Shown in pieces: positions 10,740 through 22,881 of a stretch of DNA of 60,000 bases. The first letter of the stretch is position 1, and every line of letters starts with the position of its first letter. The DNA is from Owenia fusiformis (lineage: Eukaryota; Annelida; Polychaeta; Sabellida; Oweniidae): positions 34,280,166-34,340,165 of the forward strand of contig CAIIXF020000011.1 of NCBI GenBank assembly GCA_903813345.2. The letters are read 5' to 3'. The position numbers were made by a program, and so were the translations under genes. The notes beneath the pieces were generated by a model. The model was not told where the DNA came from. It worked only from the letters and a program-made list of their open reading frames with translations, and did no database searches.

Positions 10740-13700
10740 ATGAGTCAATATCCTGTGTTGCATCAATGGCTTGCCAAGTCAGTTCGCAGGTAAGGTAACA
10801 TGGATCATAATAAACTATATTTGAAAAAGAAAAAAAATGTACAAAGATGGAGAAATTAATTGCAAATGTACATGTACATCATAAAAAATTATTATGTTTC
10901 AAGGATGCACTTTTTTAAACTTCTTCTTTCTTTCTCAAAAGTGATGAATATCAAATTACCACAGTCATGTGCCAATTTAACAGTTAAAATTAACCATGTA
11001 CCAAGTATTTTCTTACTATGACATCTTGGTTTCCATGTTATCAACCATGGATTTAGGAATGGTAACATATACCACAAAAATAACATGTAACTCATAAATC
11101 ATTGTAAATTCAATTCAATTTTCAGCATGAAGATGACACACAGTAGTTCAGTAGAGAAATGGCTAGAAGAGCTTCGTCCAATGACAGAGTGTGAATGCAT
11201 GAGTATTCTACAGGGCAAATCTATAAAGCATAATGCAGAGAAGGCTAGCAGCTCATCAGCGTCTTCCTACCTCTCATATACAGCTGAAGGTATATGGGGA
11301 GGGGTGGTTGTCATAAAATGAGAGTCCATATGTTAATCTTAAAAAAACTGTGAACTCATGAATTTTCTATGAAATCTTCCACCCAAGTATGATGAAATTG
11401 CAGAAGAATGTGATGATAATTGAAGACTTTTTTTATTTGGCGTTTTTTCAATTATTTGATCTTACAAAATAATTTAAGAAGACTAGGCTATAAGGCGAAG
11501 TATTCAATTTTCAAACATCCTTTTCTTGTGTTGTAGATAGTATCCATGCTGTCCAAAGTAGAGCTGAGATTATCCATTCTGAATTTAAGAAACTTTACAG
11601 GTAAGTGTAATTTGAATAAATTATTAGCAAAAAAGTAAAATGTTAGAAATTTGATTCTTTCATCAATTTCTTTTTAGGGATGCTAGATATATGTTGAAAT
11701 CTGATTTTCCTGGACATGCAATAGAGCTATACAAATATAAAAATATCACTGAGTTGTGCCTACCTTGCCTCAGTCAGTGTGTTGTATGTATTTCTAGTCG
11801 GATTGACAAGGAGAGATGGAAGCAAGTGGGGCCAGGTAGTCTTCGTATAGCCACACACATCCGCTCCCTTCTTCATGAGTGTAACTCCAATATACCTAAC
11901 CCTCCTGCTGTATTTACTGAGGTAAGTGTGGGTCAAATATAATCATTTTCAGGAGCTAGTTATAAAGTAGCCTCTGAACAATTTAGACTATTCTACAGTT
12001 CAACGGCTGTGCCCCACTACAGTTTGGTGTCAAAGCCCTGGTCATAAATCAATTCACACCAACCTCAATGACATTTTCTTAACCAATCAGTGAATAGAAA
12101 AACATGTTAAAATAATTTTTATGTTGGTAGGCTAAATACATTGAAAACCTGGGTAATATAAATTTGAGCACTGACTTCAAAGGAAGTGGCCAGGCTGCCA
12201 TATATAAAAAATCTCTTAAATTGAAAGATCAGAAATAGTGCAAAGATAGACAAAGCTATTAAGAATGTGAAGGGTGATAATTTCAAAACTTGTTCGCTAA
12301 TGTTATTAGTTTGTGAAATATAAAACATTGTTTTTCTCGGAATTTCAGCAACAGCAGTATGTGATGGAAGAATGTGCCAGACTTGTGCAGTATGTAGAAA
12401 CGTAAGTTTAGAGCTGAAGTGTTTATTTAAATGAGGATGATTTCTATAACTTTACATCGTGTACCTAATTTTGGTCATTTTTACAATATTGGAGGGTTTA
12501 TTAACTTTTTGCACTCTTCAGCTTCATGGATATCATCAATATCTATCTTGGTGGTAGTGGATTAGACACACATATATCATTTTTTTCAGCAATAGTAATA
12601 TCCTGAATTTTATTTTTTAGCAATAGTGATATCCTGAACAATAATGATGTTCACAGAGCTATGCTTAGAGAGGGCCTTACAACATTGAGTCAGGCCTTTA
12701 GTGTCCTGGTTGACATGGCAATGGGATGTCTTATACAAGTGAGAACCTTTAGTTCCATCTTTTATACATAAAAATACTGCTATACGATGTAGTGAAAAAT
12801 TACATGATTTGGGATGCCATGTTTTGATGTTATTTTACGCTTGGAAGAAGTGAGGGAACAAGAAATAATAGATTCAATTATTCATCTAATGTTCCTTGTT
12901 TTGAGGAATGTAGATACATTATAAATTGATTTAATAGCTAAGTAATCAGTATAGCAGATGAGGTAATTTGGCACTCAACATAAAAAAAACTAGTAACAGA
13001 ACAAGAAATATGTCTGTCTTTCTTGCTAGAGACCTATGATTAATATTAAAAGGTAGATGCTGATTCCCATTTTGTGTTTGTACTAAAATTGTGTTTTTAA
13101 ACTATATTTCACTTTATTTTAACTTTTCAGATCTTATTGAACAATGTTCTTGACTTTGAGGAACCTGAGGGAGTTAAGGAGGCTCTTGGCAACCTTATTG
13201 CATTAGGTCTAGAGGGAGAGCAAATGTGCCATATTATCACCAGGGTAATATATTTGCAAGATTAAGTCTATTTCTCTTAAAATTACAGTCAATGTTTTAG
13301 AGTTTTGGCAATTGTTTACTAGTAGCTTGTAAATTTATAATTGATGGAATAAATATTGTAGAATCTGGTAAAATGGTTGAAACTGCAAATATTCAGGTTA
13401 CTTAATCTCTGTTGTTTTTTACCCCTTTAAATGTTTAAATTTATTTTCAGGAAGGTGGAGTTGAAACCCTCCTTGAATTGTGTAAGAATGAGGAACTGGG
13501 TAGTCTCAGGGGGAAGTCTTTACGTGCCCTTGCTACATTGTGTTGTACAAGTGATAGCATACAAGAATTAGAAAACGTAAGTGGAAAAGAGCATGTACAA
13601 GTAAACCCTGGAAGTAAATTGCAAGTGAAATTTTATCATATTTTATAAGTTTTTTTTTAAGTAAATTCAGATAAGTTAAAACGATGCAAATATTTGTCTA

Positions 13701-16700
13701 CAATTACCCATTTTGCATCATTTTTTATGCAGCATGATTAAAAACAATATTTGATTATGTTTATACAGAATGGTGGCATTGAGATTCTAGCAGAGGTTCT
13801 GTGTAGCAGTGACATCACAGAATCTGTCCGAAGTGAGGCTGCGGGTGTAGTTGCTCAAATGACGTCACCAAATACAGAAAATTATGAACATGGGATAGGA
13901 TTTCTTGAAAATATGGAAGATCTCGTCAAATCTCTCACAGGTGATTTATAAAATTATTTTAATAAGTGAAGCAAAAGTGCTCATTCAATCTATGAATCCA
14001 GCACCTTCTTTCAGTTTCTCTACAAAATACTTTCATTCACTAAGTTAAAAATATGAATTCATAGTTGAACCCATTTGTAATTCTTGTAAATTTTTTATAT
14101 TCCAGTGTTTTGTACTTTCGTAAAGTTTTATTTGCTCAAGTCAAATAATCAAGTTGTTTCATCATTCTAAATATCTTTTGAGCGTTAATCCTGTTCCCTC
14201 TAGTCAGATCAGCTGATGAAACAACCTTTTTTGGTTGTTGAGTCGGCTGAGCGGTCTAGAGCATTGAACAAGCCAAGCTTGGCTCTGTGTTGTAATCTGA
14301 GGTCATGAGGTCGAGATGTGTGAACTCCTTATGTTTATTCATTTATAAATGTTAACTTGCTTTATTTCAGTGTTGTGTATAGAAGCTTCAAGCCATGAAG
14401 TTTTCTTACTTGGCTCTGCTGCTCTAGCGAACATTACATTCACTGACACTCTGGCGTGTGACTTCCTGCTCCAATATAGTACAGCGCAGCATCTCATACA
14501 TGCTGTTCAGTTGAATAAGGCTGACTCCCTGTTTGCTAAAGACCAGGTATGAAGCATTTTATTAGGTTGACCATAGGATTTCTTTCATTTCTTTCTTTCA
14601 TTTTGATATTTTTCACTATTTTAGAATTTAGTCATTTTTTTGTTCACAATTATAATGGCTTTTTGAAGAACCATAACAATATCTAAGGAAGATGATAATA
14701 AGAAAAATACAGTAAAACCTGTATCATTTGAACACTACTGAGACTAGCCAAAAGTGTTTCATTAGCAGGTGTTCACATTTCAAGGTTTATATGTGATTCT
14801 ATGGGAGAAAAGGGTGTGTTCACATTGAGCGGTGTTTGGATCAGAGAAATGTTTTAATATACAGGTTACATTGTACCTAACTATTTCAAAATTTTTCCAG
14901 GTTGCAACTATTTTGGCAAACATGGCATCAAGTGAATCCTGTTGGCTCGAAATAACAGAGAACAATGGTGTCGAAACATTACTCCAGTTTTTACAAGAAC
15001 AGCCATATTGTTATCAGAATGAGGCTGAAATATCAGCGTGCGAGCGTGTGCAACAGAAAGCAGCAATAGCCTTGACTAGACTAAGCAGAGATCGAGACTG
15101 TGCGGAAATTATAGTTGAACTTCAAGGTATGATGCTTGCAGTGTTAAAATGTGTCATCGATCTATTCATGGATTCATATGATTATGAATCAATCAACTTT
15201 ACCTGTTAAGTCAAAATAGCTCAATTCCAGGAGAAAATCTAAGAAAATATACTCATGGTCAAAACTATGACTAATGCCTTAAATCATTTCCTTACCATAA
15301 TACTTGGTATTTTTACATAAATTGTGAGAGGGTATTGTGTAAAAACATTTTTGGCTCACCCTGTACATTTTTAGTCGTTTAACTGAATTGAATTTATTTT
15401 ACGATGTTCTAGGTATACATAGACTGGTCCAGATATGTAGAGAACCCAAAGAGAGAAATAGCAGTGATGGCATTCTAGTAGCATGTCTAGTGAGTACAAA
15501 TGTTTATTAGAAGTTCATTTATTTATCTTGGCTAATCTTTTAAGGGGTTTGTTGCCTATTTCTGGCTCTAAGATATACCAAAATTGAAATGGAAATTAAA
15601 ACAAAGTCAAAATCACCTGTAAAATTGATGCCATCAATGGACTTTGAAACAAACCTTTTTTGTCAATATTAGAACTCGAAAAACTCATTATGATTTACCT
15701 ATTGAATGCCGCTTATATACCATATTATACATTTTTTCAATCCTTTTTATCTTCAGGAAAGAAGCTTTGTATCAATTTATTTAAATGTTGGTTTTACAGA
15801 GCCCTTTTATGATTGCAATGCTTGTATTTTAGCTACTTTTCACCAAAGGGGACATCTCATCTATTAAGAAAAGTAATATATTCTGTCTATAGTAGCTTTA
15901 ACATTTAAGCCTTCAACTATACATAATTCATACAAACTAGCACAGAAACATGAAAAAGTATGATGTGAGCAGTTTTTGGTTTAAATAGAAATATTTATTC
16001 TCTAAATTGTGTACTTAGTTACAAGCTAGGCAAAATATACTCTTATAACAGTATTTTCAGTTTGTATATCGGACTATACATTTTGTAACTACATGTATCA
16101 CAATTCAACATGTAATGTGACAATGTCAGATGTTATTACAGATAGCAAATTTAAACAGTGTTTAGTACAGAAGGGCAGATAGATAAGGGGATTTGTCAGT
16201 GGTCAGAATAAACGTCAATAGAATCATGACGTGATCGATTTAGTTGATGCGATCCCTTACATCATTTTGAAACATTAGATGATACATAAAAACAACTTTT
16301 AAAATCTAATATAATTTATATACTCATCTTAAAGGTTGAAATAAAGAAACATAATTATGAATATAAACTGAGTATTTGATTGTTAATATCAATGAGGTTC
16401 AATGCAGTCCACATACTGTCATAAGGCCACTAGCCCATTTTCCTTTTTGAAGATAAAATGTCGATTTTACAGGTGTGGTTTGACTGTGATGCTTTGACTC
16501 GATCAATTAGACCTCTTATCTATGTACCTCTAATCTATGTACCCATGTACTTCATTATTCTCATCATACTCTCTTGCAAATATAGATTAGGCATGGCCAA
16601 CTTATAAAATAATTGAACATATAGTCTCAGTATCGTGACCTGCTCTGTTAAAACTCATTTATAATATGTCTGTGTCTCAGTTAATGTCGATTGATAATGA

Positions 16701-17514
16701 ACATTTTGACTTTGACACTGGTAACACTGTGCCCATTTAAATAGGCCTAACCTCATACCTTTGAAGAATATCAGTTAAAGAATTCTTACAAGGCCTATAT
16801 TTTACCATGATAGGCATGCCCAACTAATATCAAATAGTTGTACAGTATCAGTATCTTGACCGGCACTGTTAAGATTCATTTATAATATGTCTATATCTCC
16901 GTGAATAAAATGGGTTCAACCCCTCAGTTTCAAATGATATGTTGGTGTACATTTGATTTGAAAATGCTGTGGCAACCTTCCATTGGCAGCAGACAAGTAG
17001 CAATTTTCTATTATTATTTTAACCAAAATTCCTGTTGCACTGCTGTATCTCAAGGTTGGGGGTGCACCAACACCCTAGTGACACCCTGTATATGATCTTT
17101 TGTCGTTTTGAGGAGAATTTTGAAACTTGGTTTTAAAGGCTTAAATTATGTTTCAACAATTTTGCCTTTCTTATCTTCTTATCTACATGTTATCAGAAAT
17201 TGTCCATACATTGTCCTCTACTTGTTCAAGATTTTGTGGAAGTGGTTCAAATCCTGTTTTGTATTATTTCCCTTCAATAACATTCTCTCTGGCATATTTG
17301 GTGTGACGAGCAACCAAGCATACTGGCCAATAATGCATTGTGAAGACCACCATAAAAATGTATGGTTTGTGTATTATAGGCTGCCTTGAGGAAAATCTAC
17401 AGTGTATCATGTGACATAGAGGACTTATCAGATTTAGATGTGGAGGAGTTGATACAACCAAAGCTTCTGGACTCCTTCCTCCTGTGTTCTCAGTCAGATG
17501 AATGCTTTGTCTGA
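10740..17514 (+). CDS. INSC: Inscuteable homologue, spindle-orientation adaptor (13 coding exons)
   Basis: The model joins 10740-10789, 11126-11289, 11537-11600, 11678-11921, 12349-12401, 12621-12738, 13131-13244, 13451-13576, 13769-13940, 14371-14546, 14901-15126, 15413-15489 and 17380-17514. All introns are GT-AG, phases agree, and the total is 1719 nt or 572 aa, close to vertebrate INSC. Known family role: a cortical adaptor linking the Par3/Par6/aPKC complex to LGN/Pins to orient the spindle in asymmetric division. The N-terminus has the LGN-binding peptide (SVEKWLEELRPMTECECM, about residues 25-42). From about residue 190 the protein is ARM-repeat-like, with signature stretches ALANITFTDT, AACERVQQKAA-type (SACERVQQKAA) and LTRLSRDRDCAE. 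The end, LLDSFLLCSQSDECFV, matches the conserved C-terminus that is a putative PDZ ligand. Exon 1 (16 codons) is the least certain part; its donor phase fits exon 2 exactly. Confidence 0.92.
12581..12637 (+). repeat. Tandem-duplicated 3' splice site in INSC intron 5
   Basis: The segment TTTTTTCAGCAATAGTAATA and the true acceptor TTTTTTAGCAATAGTGATA are two copies of the same 31-bp-spaced sequence, both followed by TCCTGAA. Using the upstream AG (12588-12589) would read seven more codons and then hit an in-frame TAG, so only the second AG (12619-12620) gives protein. Confidence 0.75.
14236..14330 (+). mobile_element. tRNA-derived SINE head in INSC intron 9
   Basis: GTCGGCTGAGCGGTCTAGAGC resembles a Pol III A box of a Leu/Ser-like tRNA, and GAGGTCGAGATGTG ~65 bp downstream resembles a B box (GGTTCGANNCC). 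The intervening sequence does not fold as a proper cloverleaf, so this is a SINE remnant rather than a functional tRNA. The 3' tail is not recognisable. Confidence 0.55.
14708..14875. mobile_element. Degenerate MITE in INSC intron 10 (same family as 27.0 kb)
   Basis: The left end TACAGTAAAACCTGTAT pairs imperfectly with ATACAGGTTACATTGTA at the right. The interior words GTGTTCACATT and GGTGTT recur in the related element at 27024-27221, which has the same ends. No coding capacity. Confidence 0.6.
15490..17379 (+). other. Last intron of INSC
   Basis: A 1.9-kb intron between exons 12 and 13, much longer than the other introns of the gene. The words GTAACACTGTGCCCAT, TATAATATGTCT and GACCxGCxCTGTTAA occur twice (about 16640 and 16860), suggesting a local duplication. 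No additional exon was seen. Confidence 0.5.
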
Positions 17515-18298
17515 TCATTGTCACAAGAGGTACAGCAATCCCATGACCAACTGCTACTAAAGTTTTAAACAAGCAACAAGATGAGACAAATGGTATTACA
17601 AACATTACAAGAGGTACCACACTCCCATAGCTAATAATTCGGAAAGTACTTCAAGAAGACCAGCAGTCCCATGATCAGTGGCTCCCAAAGCATACAACTA
17701 TATATGCAGTAATCTAATTAATAATAGATTCCAAAACACTACAGTCCATAGTGCATATAGTCTTGCTTCGAGCCATTGTGATTTCCCCCGTTATATACAG
17801 TACCTTACCTCCTTGGGGTGAAAAAGATGGGGTTGGTCGATCCAGAGACTGATTGCAAGGCTACAATGCAGCATATTCAGGAATATTGCATAGTTGCAAA
17901 ATTGCAATGTGACATTATTAATCAGAGACCCAGGTTTATTAGGCTCATTATAATGCTTGAATGCACTACAGCAAAACATCCAAGGAAACAATTAATGATA
18001 TACATGTACTGAGTAACTCATACTTGTAATCCAGAGTGATATAATACCCAGGTGACCTAAAGCTACCAAAACCTTGGATAAGGGGTGATGCCCAAATGCC
18101 AACATTGTGGAAGAACAAAGTTGATTCCTGGGGGGAAGGGGATAAATGACAATATCATTAGTGAAGTGACTTAAGAAATGTCAACCAACAATTCCTTCAT
18201 ATTGGAGTGGGATTAAATCAGAATGAAATTCAATTTCCATCACTGTCAACATTCAGATACCATTCCCATGTGATACACAGTTTGATTGATCCAATTTT
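17515..18298 (+). other. Probable INSC 3'UTR and intergenic sequence
   Basis: Follows the INSC stop codon. Contains imperfect repetition of a CATGACCA/CCCATGATCA-like word (GCAATCCCATGACCA, CACACTCCCATAGCT, GCAGTCCCATGATCA) between 17530 and 17690. No clear AATAAA at a convincing distance was identified. Confidence 0.4.
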
Positions 18299-18436
18299 AG
18301 CACATTGGCACATTAGGGTGCATTAGCACATTAGCGTGCATTAGCACATTAGCGTGTATTAGCACATTAGCGTGAATTAGCACATTAGCGTGTATTAGCA
18401 CATTAGCATGCATTAGCACATTAGCATGCATTAGCA
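18299..18436. repeat. 18-bp minisatellite
   Basis: About eight tandem copies of CACATTAGCGTGCATTAG with C/T, A/T and G/A variants. Non-coding, 0.8 kb downstream of INSC. Confidence 0.9.
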
Positions 18437-18874
18437 GAGCCAGGCATGAGGCATATGCCTCACCAAAAAATTCTAAATTAAAATGATCTAAATAGAGAAA
18501 TCTATATTTCAGTTGGAAATGAAGTCCAAATAATATACCTCATTTAGTCTTTAGTTTGTTTGCCTCACCTATTTTAGTTTGCCTCGTCTATTTTTTGTAT
18601 CATGTAGCTTTAAATCCTGGCTTCTTCCCTGAGTATGCTAGAAGTGGATTTAAATAATGTCAAGAAATTAAAGCTACCCCATATGGTGTTTCCAAATGCC
18701 ACCAGTTGAAATCCTAGCAACTTACACAACCGATAGACTGCAAAGATCATGAGAAAGTTATGAGAATCTATGATATCAGTGCTTTTGTACTTGTTAAATG
18801 ATTTGAAATGTCGAGATCAGGATCTGATATTTGACCTTCTTAATTAATGTAGTTACATTTATACATGTACTATC

Positions 18875-19022
18875 AGGCCCGTATTCCAGGGGGGGTTCAC
18901 TTGTGACAATTTTGGTCCAAAATCACTTAAAAAGTGCTGAGAATGGTGAAAAACTGCATCATTTTGAGATTTTTTGGCCAGGGGGGTCTCTCGTACCCAT
19001 CGAACTCCCTGGCTACAGGCCT
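18875..19022. mobile_element. Short MITE with AGGCCCGTA-type ends
   Basis: Ends AGGCCCGTATTCCAGG and CCCTGGCTACAGGCCT are imperfect inverted repeats. The interior, GTGCTGAGAATGGTGAAAAACTG-like (18935-18957), recurs in the copies at 26596-26765 and, complemented, at 29990-30100. 148 bp, non-coding. Confidence 0.75.
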
Positions 19023-19475
19023 GACTATATATCATCTAAAAATACTACTCAAATTAGTCCAAGGCATGTAGAAAAAATTAGAGCCACTGCTAAGATGAGA
19101 ACAATCTAGAATATTATATGTTTTACATCGTACATATTAATAAATTTATATTGTTTTGTTGATTTTAAATTTGAGTGAAACACTGCTTTAGTTTTGCTTT
19201 GTATTTTAACCCTTATACAGTATTTATATTTAGTTTGTATTTTAATTTTCACTTTTTAGTTGATTTTTGTTGTATTTATTTTGAATTTTAAGCACTGTGA
19301 AGGAAATCTCTAATGTGTTGTATATTTTATTTGTTGTGATATTATAATGCCTTATATAACATATCGTATTGTTTTAAGTGATACAGTAAGATTTATTTTT
19401 TGATATTATCATTGTTATGTGATAAGGTCTTCTGTGTGATATGTCTTCCATGTGATATATCTGTGATAAGATCTT

Positions 19476-19504
19476 CCATGTGATTTGTCTTATGTGGTAA
19501 GATC

Positions 19505-19506
<2 letters not shown>
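19476..19506. repeat. Left target-site duplication of the LINE
   Basis: The 31 bp starting CCATGTGATTTGTCTTATGT and ending GTAAGATCTT is repeated at 24410-24440 with one mismatch. It lies in a local degenerate minisatellite of GTGATA(A)G(G/A)TCTTCCAT words that continues on both sides. Confidence 0.85.
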
Positions 19507-19536
<30 letters not shown>

Positions 19537-19545
19537 TATTTATTC
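19507..19545. repeat. (ATT)n tail of the LINE
   Basis: About ten ATT units followed by TTTATTTATT. On the minus strand this is the 3' AAT-repeat tail of the element, a feature of elements that end in microsatellites rather than poly(A). Confidence 0.85.
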
Positions 19546-19740
19546 AGTAAGCTATGTATTAAAATACAGACAATGAGCGGGTGACACGTAATGTGTATAT
19601 TCCCGACAGGGTAGTGAATTACCTACATAGAAACAGAGGGGGATCTGTTTGTGTGCGAATGCTTATAATGGGTGGTTAGTGAAAGGTGTGTCATACAGCC
19701 CAAAATATAAACTATAAGAATGGTATTCAATTATTCATTA

Positions 19741-22700
19741 TTAACAAAGTACCTTTTTTAGCTCTCTTTTCATGATGGGAACACTTCGAGAAGATTGAAT
19801 CTTGTTTGGTAATTGATTCCAAATTGTTGGTGCTGCGAAAGTTAACATTGAAATGCCATAGTTCGTCCGCACCTTAGGTTTGTCATAAGTATCCTTGTTT
19901 CTAGTATTATGTTCATGTCTCGCCTGGACCATTTTGAAAAAGTTAGGAAAAATTTTATGGTAGTTATCAAGCTTATTTATCCATTTATACATAAATAAAC
20001 ATTTCTGTTGTTTGTGTATGTCAAAAATATTTAAAAGGTTTAACTGTTTGAATAATGGTAGGGAATGAGCTCTAAAATCGCTGTTTGTTGCAATGCGGGT
20101 GAATTTCTTTTGCACAAGATATAGAGAATTTAATGAACTACATGTTTCACCCCAAATAACATTGCCATATATAAGATGAGAATATATAAGTGAATAATAG
20201 ATGCTCATAAAACCACTGATATTCAACAGTTGTTTTACTCTATATAAAATACCAATTGTCCTAGAAATTTTTGCATTAACAGAAGCAATATGCCGTTTCC
20301 AGTTCAAGTGTTTATCTATTATTATGCCAAGAAAGTTTATATGATCAACTTGTTCAAGTTGCTTGTCATTAAGATAGATTTTAATATTATTTGCGTTAAA
20401 TCTTTTTTGTCTTGAGGAAAAAATGATATATTTTGTTTTATTAGCATTGAGTGATAATTTGTTTGTGACCAGCCATTCTTCAATATGTTTCAGTTCAATA
20501 TTTAAAGTTTCTGTCAGGTCATTTAGATTTTTGCCTTTAATCAGTAAGTTAGTATCATCCGCGAATAAGACGAAAAATAGTGTCGGGGAAGAAAGATATA
20601 TATCATTAATATATAATATAAAAAACAGAGGTCCTAAAATTGAGCCTTGAGGAATACCGCAAGTGATCAAGTCACGATTAGAGATTGTGTCCTTATATAA
20701 AGTTTGCTGGAATCTGTTTTTAAAATAACTTTTTATCCAGTCAAGAGCAACACCACGTATACCATAATATTGAAGTTTATCAAATAGTATGTTATGATCT
20801 ATTGTATCGAAAGCTTTGGAGAAGTCAATAAATAATCCTATTGTAAATTCCCCATCATCAATAGATTTCCTGATCTTTTCAATAAATGTTAATACCCCCA
20901 TGAAAGTTGATCTTTTTTCCCTAAATCCAAATTGATTAGTATACAAAATGTCAATGGTATCTATAAACTTTGTTATTCTTTTATGCATTAGTTTTTCCAA
21001 AATTTTTGAAAAAACTGGTAGTACAGATATTGGCCGATAATTGGTGAAAAAATGTTTTTCATCTTTTTTATAAATCGGTAAAACTTTTGCAATTTTAAGT
21101 TGGTCTGGAAAAACTCCGTTTGAAATGGATAAATTAAAAATATGCATAAGAGGCTGATATAGTACAAAACCGCATTCTTTCATAATAAAAGGTTTAAAAT
21201 CATCATGACCTGCAGCAGAAGGTTTTAAATTAAAAATTATTTTTTGTAGTTCGTTAACATCAACTGGGTCTAAAAAGATTGAAGAAGCCTGTTGTCCTAA
21301 TGTTTGCATAAAATCTAAGGGTTTTTTATCTGACTTGGGAATTTTTGCAGCTAAGTTTTCTCCAACTTTTACAAAAAAATTATTGAAATGATTAGCTATC
21401 TCCTGTTTGTTGGTTATTTTCACGTTATTTTGAATGAAGAAGTCAGGGATATTATTATTTTTATTTTTTCTTTTGAGTATCTCATTAATTATTTGCCAAT
21501 TTGCCTTTATGTTGCCTTGATTCAGTTTAAATTTGTTATTATAGTATTGCTTTTCAGATAATTTAATTGTACTTTTTAGTTGATTTGCATAAGATTTATA
21601 TTGTTTTTTATTTTGATCTGTGGGATTCCTGAGATATTTCTTGTATAGTTTGCTTTTATGTCTAATTGATTTAAGTGTTGCTGATGTAATCCAAGGTTTT
21701 TGATTATTATTGTATAGTTTAATTGTGATCTGTTTTAATGGGAAGCATTCATCATAAAATTCTGATAGTTTTTCCTCAAATTTATTATAAGATTCATTAA
21801 CATCGTTGAAATTTGTAATATCAATCCAAGATTCATTAGAGAGGATTTCTTTAAATTTTAAGATGCTTTCATCAGTATATTTTCTAATAGACTTTTTCAT
21901 TGATGTTGTTTTGTTAACAGGTTTGTTGGAAACAGCAAATATTGGAAAGTGATCTGATATGTCATTATATATAATTCCACATAAGTCAACTTTAGTATCA
22001 TTAGTAAATATGTTATCTATGAGAGTGGCTGAAGTAGAAGTTACTCGAGTTGCTTTATATATTACAGGCATGAAGTTATATGAAGACATAATGTTGTAAA
22101 AGTTTTCAGTATTTTCATGTTCAACAGATTTAAAAAGATCAATGTTAAAATCTCCAGCAATGTAGCTTAATTTGTTGTTTTCTCTTGAAAGTAAAGATAG
22201 GTATACATCTAGGTCATTGTTGAATTCTTCTAGATCAACATTTGGTGGCTTATATACACAGGTTATTAAAATATTCTTTCCATTTTCAACAATTATCTCT
22301 ATGGTTATGACATCACAATTGACATTGTTAAATTTTAAATCAGATCGTTCCTTGATATTAATAGATTTATGAAAAAGGAGACCAACACCGCCTCCTCTAG
22401 TTGTTCTTGAGTTGAAAAATCCTCGGTAATTTAGAAATTCAGAAAAGTTGTCTTCTTGATCTTTATACAGCCAAGTTTCAGAGAGAGCAATGACAGATAT
22501 ATTTTTATCGATAGACGCAAGTAGATTAGACAATTTCCAATGATTTGAAGACAAACTACGAATATTGCAGTGTAAAATAGACATATCTATGTTATTCTTG
22601 GAATTGAGATTATTATTGAAGTCAGAAAGTGTGACATATTCATTCTTAGCCATGTATTCCTTGGTTGTGTTATCAAAGTCTGGGGCGTCGGGATCATCAT

Positions 22701-22881
22701 CTCTGATTTCGAGCGGATTAAAAATTTTATTTTCAAAATTAATGATCGAGTCACCATTTGGAACAATATCAATAAATTCGGAAGAGTCTATAATATTAAA
22801 AAAAGGAAATTCAGACCATGGGCATGACACATGTGTATTCAGATTAACCAGTATCCAAAAGTAGAAGCATTTCACACACAA
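19741..22881 (-). CDS. LINE ORF2: AP-like endonuclease plus reverse transcriptase
   Basis: A 1046-codon uninterrupted frame. The endonuclease half has HCNIRSL (about residue 106), the Glu of SETWLYKD (about 134), GDFNIDLF (about 245) and SDHFPIF (about 310), which are the metal-binding and catalytic positions of EEP nucleases. The RT half has NYRPISVLPVFSKILEK, GLFIDFSKAFDTIDH (about 685), GIPQGSILGPLFFILYINDI (about 744) and the FADD catalytic pair (about 773), then a thumb and a C-terminal domain ending RELKKVLC. The first ~100 residues are not conserved-looking; translation may start later. No disabling lesion is visible, so the copy may encode active enzyme, although the 5'-truncated element lacks its promoter. 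Confidence 0.93.
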   Translation of the reverse strand: MCVKCFYFWILVNLNTHVSCPWSEFPFFNIIDSSEFIDIVPNGDSIINFENKIFNPLEIRDDDPDAPDFDNTTKEYMAKNEYVTLSDFNNNLNSKNNIDMSILHCNIRSLSSNHWKLSNLLASIDKNISVIALSETWLYKDQEDNFSEFLNYRGFFNSRTTRGGGVGLLFHKSINIKERSDLKFNNVNCDVITIEIIVENGKNILITCVYKPPNVDLEEFNNDLDVYLSLLSRENNKLSYIAGDFNIDLFKSVEHENTENFYNIMSSYNFMPVIYKATRVTSTSATLIDNIFTNDTKVDLCGIIYNDISDHFPIFAVSNKPVNKTTSMKKSIRKYTDESILKFKEILSNESWIDITNFNDVNESYNKFEEKLSEFYDECFPLKQITIKLYNNNQKPWITSATLKSIRHKSKLYKKYLRNPTDQNKKQYKSYANQLKSTIKLSEKQYYNNKFKLNQGNIKANWQIINEILKRKNKNNNIPDFFIQNNVKITNKQEIANHFNNFFVKVGENLAAKIPKSDKKPLDFMQTLGQQASSIFLDPVDVNELQKIIFNLKPSAAGHDDFKPFIMKECGFVLYQPLMHIFNLSISNGVFPDQLKIAKVLPIYKKDEKHFFTNYRPISVLPVFSKILEKLMHKRITKFIDTIDILYTNQFGFREKRSTFMGVLTFIEKIRKSIDDGEFTIGLFIDFSKAFDTIDHNILFDKLQYYGIRGVALDWIKSYFKNRFQQTLYKDTISNRDLITCGIPQGSILGPLFFILYINDIYLSSPTLFFVLFADDTNLLIKGKNLNDLTETLNIELKHIEEWLVTNKLSLNANKTKYIIFSSRQKRFNANNIKIYLNDKQLEQVDHINFLGIIIDKHLNWKRHIASVNAKISRTIGILYRVKQLLNISGFMSIYYSLIYSHLIYGNVIWGETCSSLNSLYLVQKKFTRIATNSDFRAHSLPLFKQLNLLNIFDIHKQQKCLFMYKWINKLDNYHKIFPNFFKMVQARHEHNTRNKDTYDKPKVRTNYGISMLTFAAPTIWNQLPNKIQSSRSVPIMKRELKKVLC

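Noticed and set aside
14236-14330. Functional tRNA gene
   Set aside because: Only A-box and weak B-box similarity; no cloverleaf, so treated as a SINE fragment.
17108-17389. 93-codon plus-strand frame ending in INSC exon 13
   Set aside because: It overlaps the intron/exon 13 boundary in a different frame and has no recognisable features.
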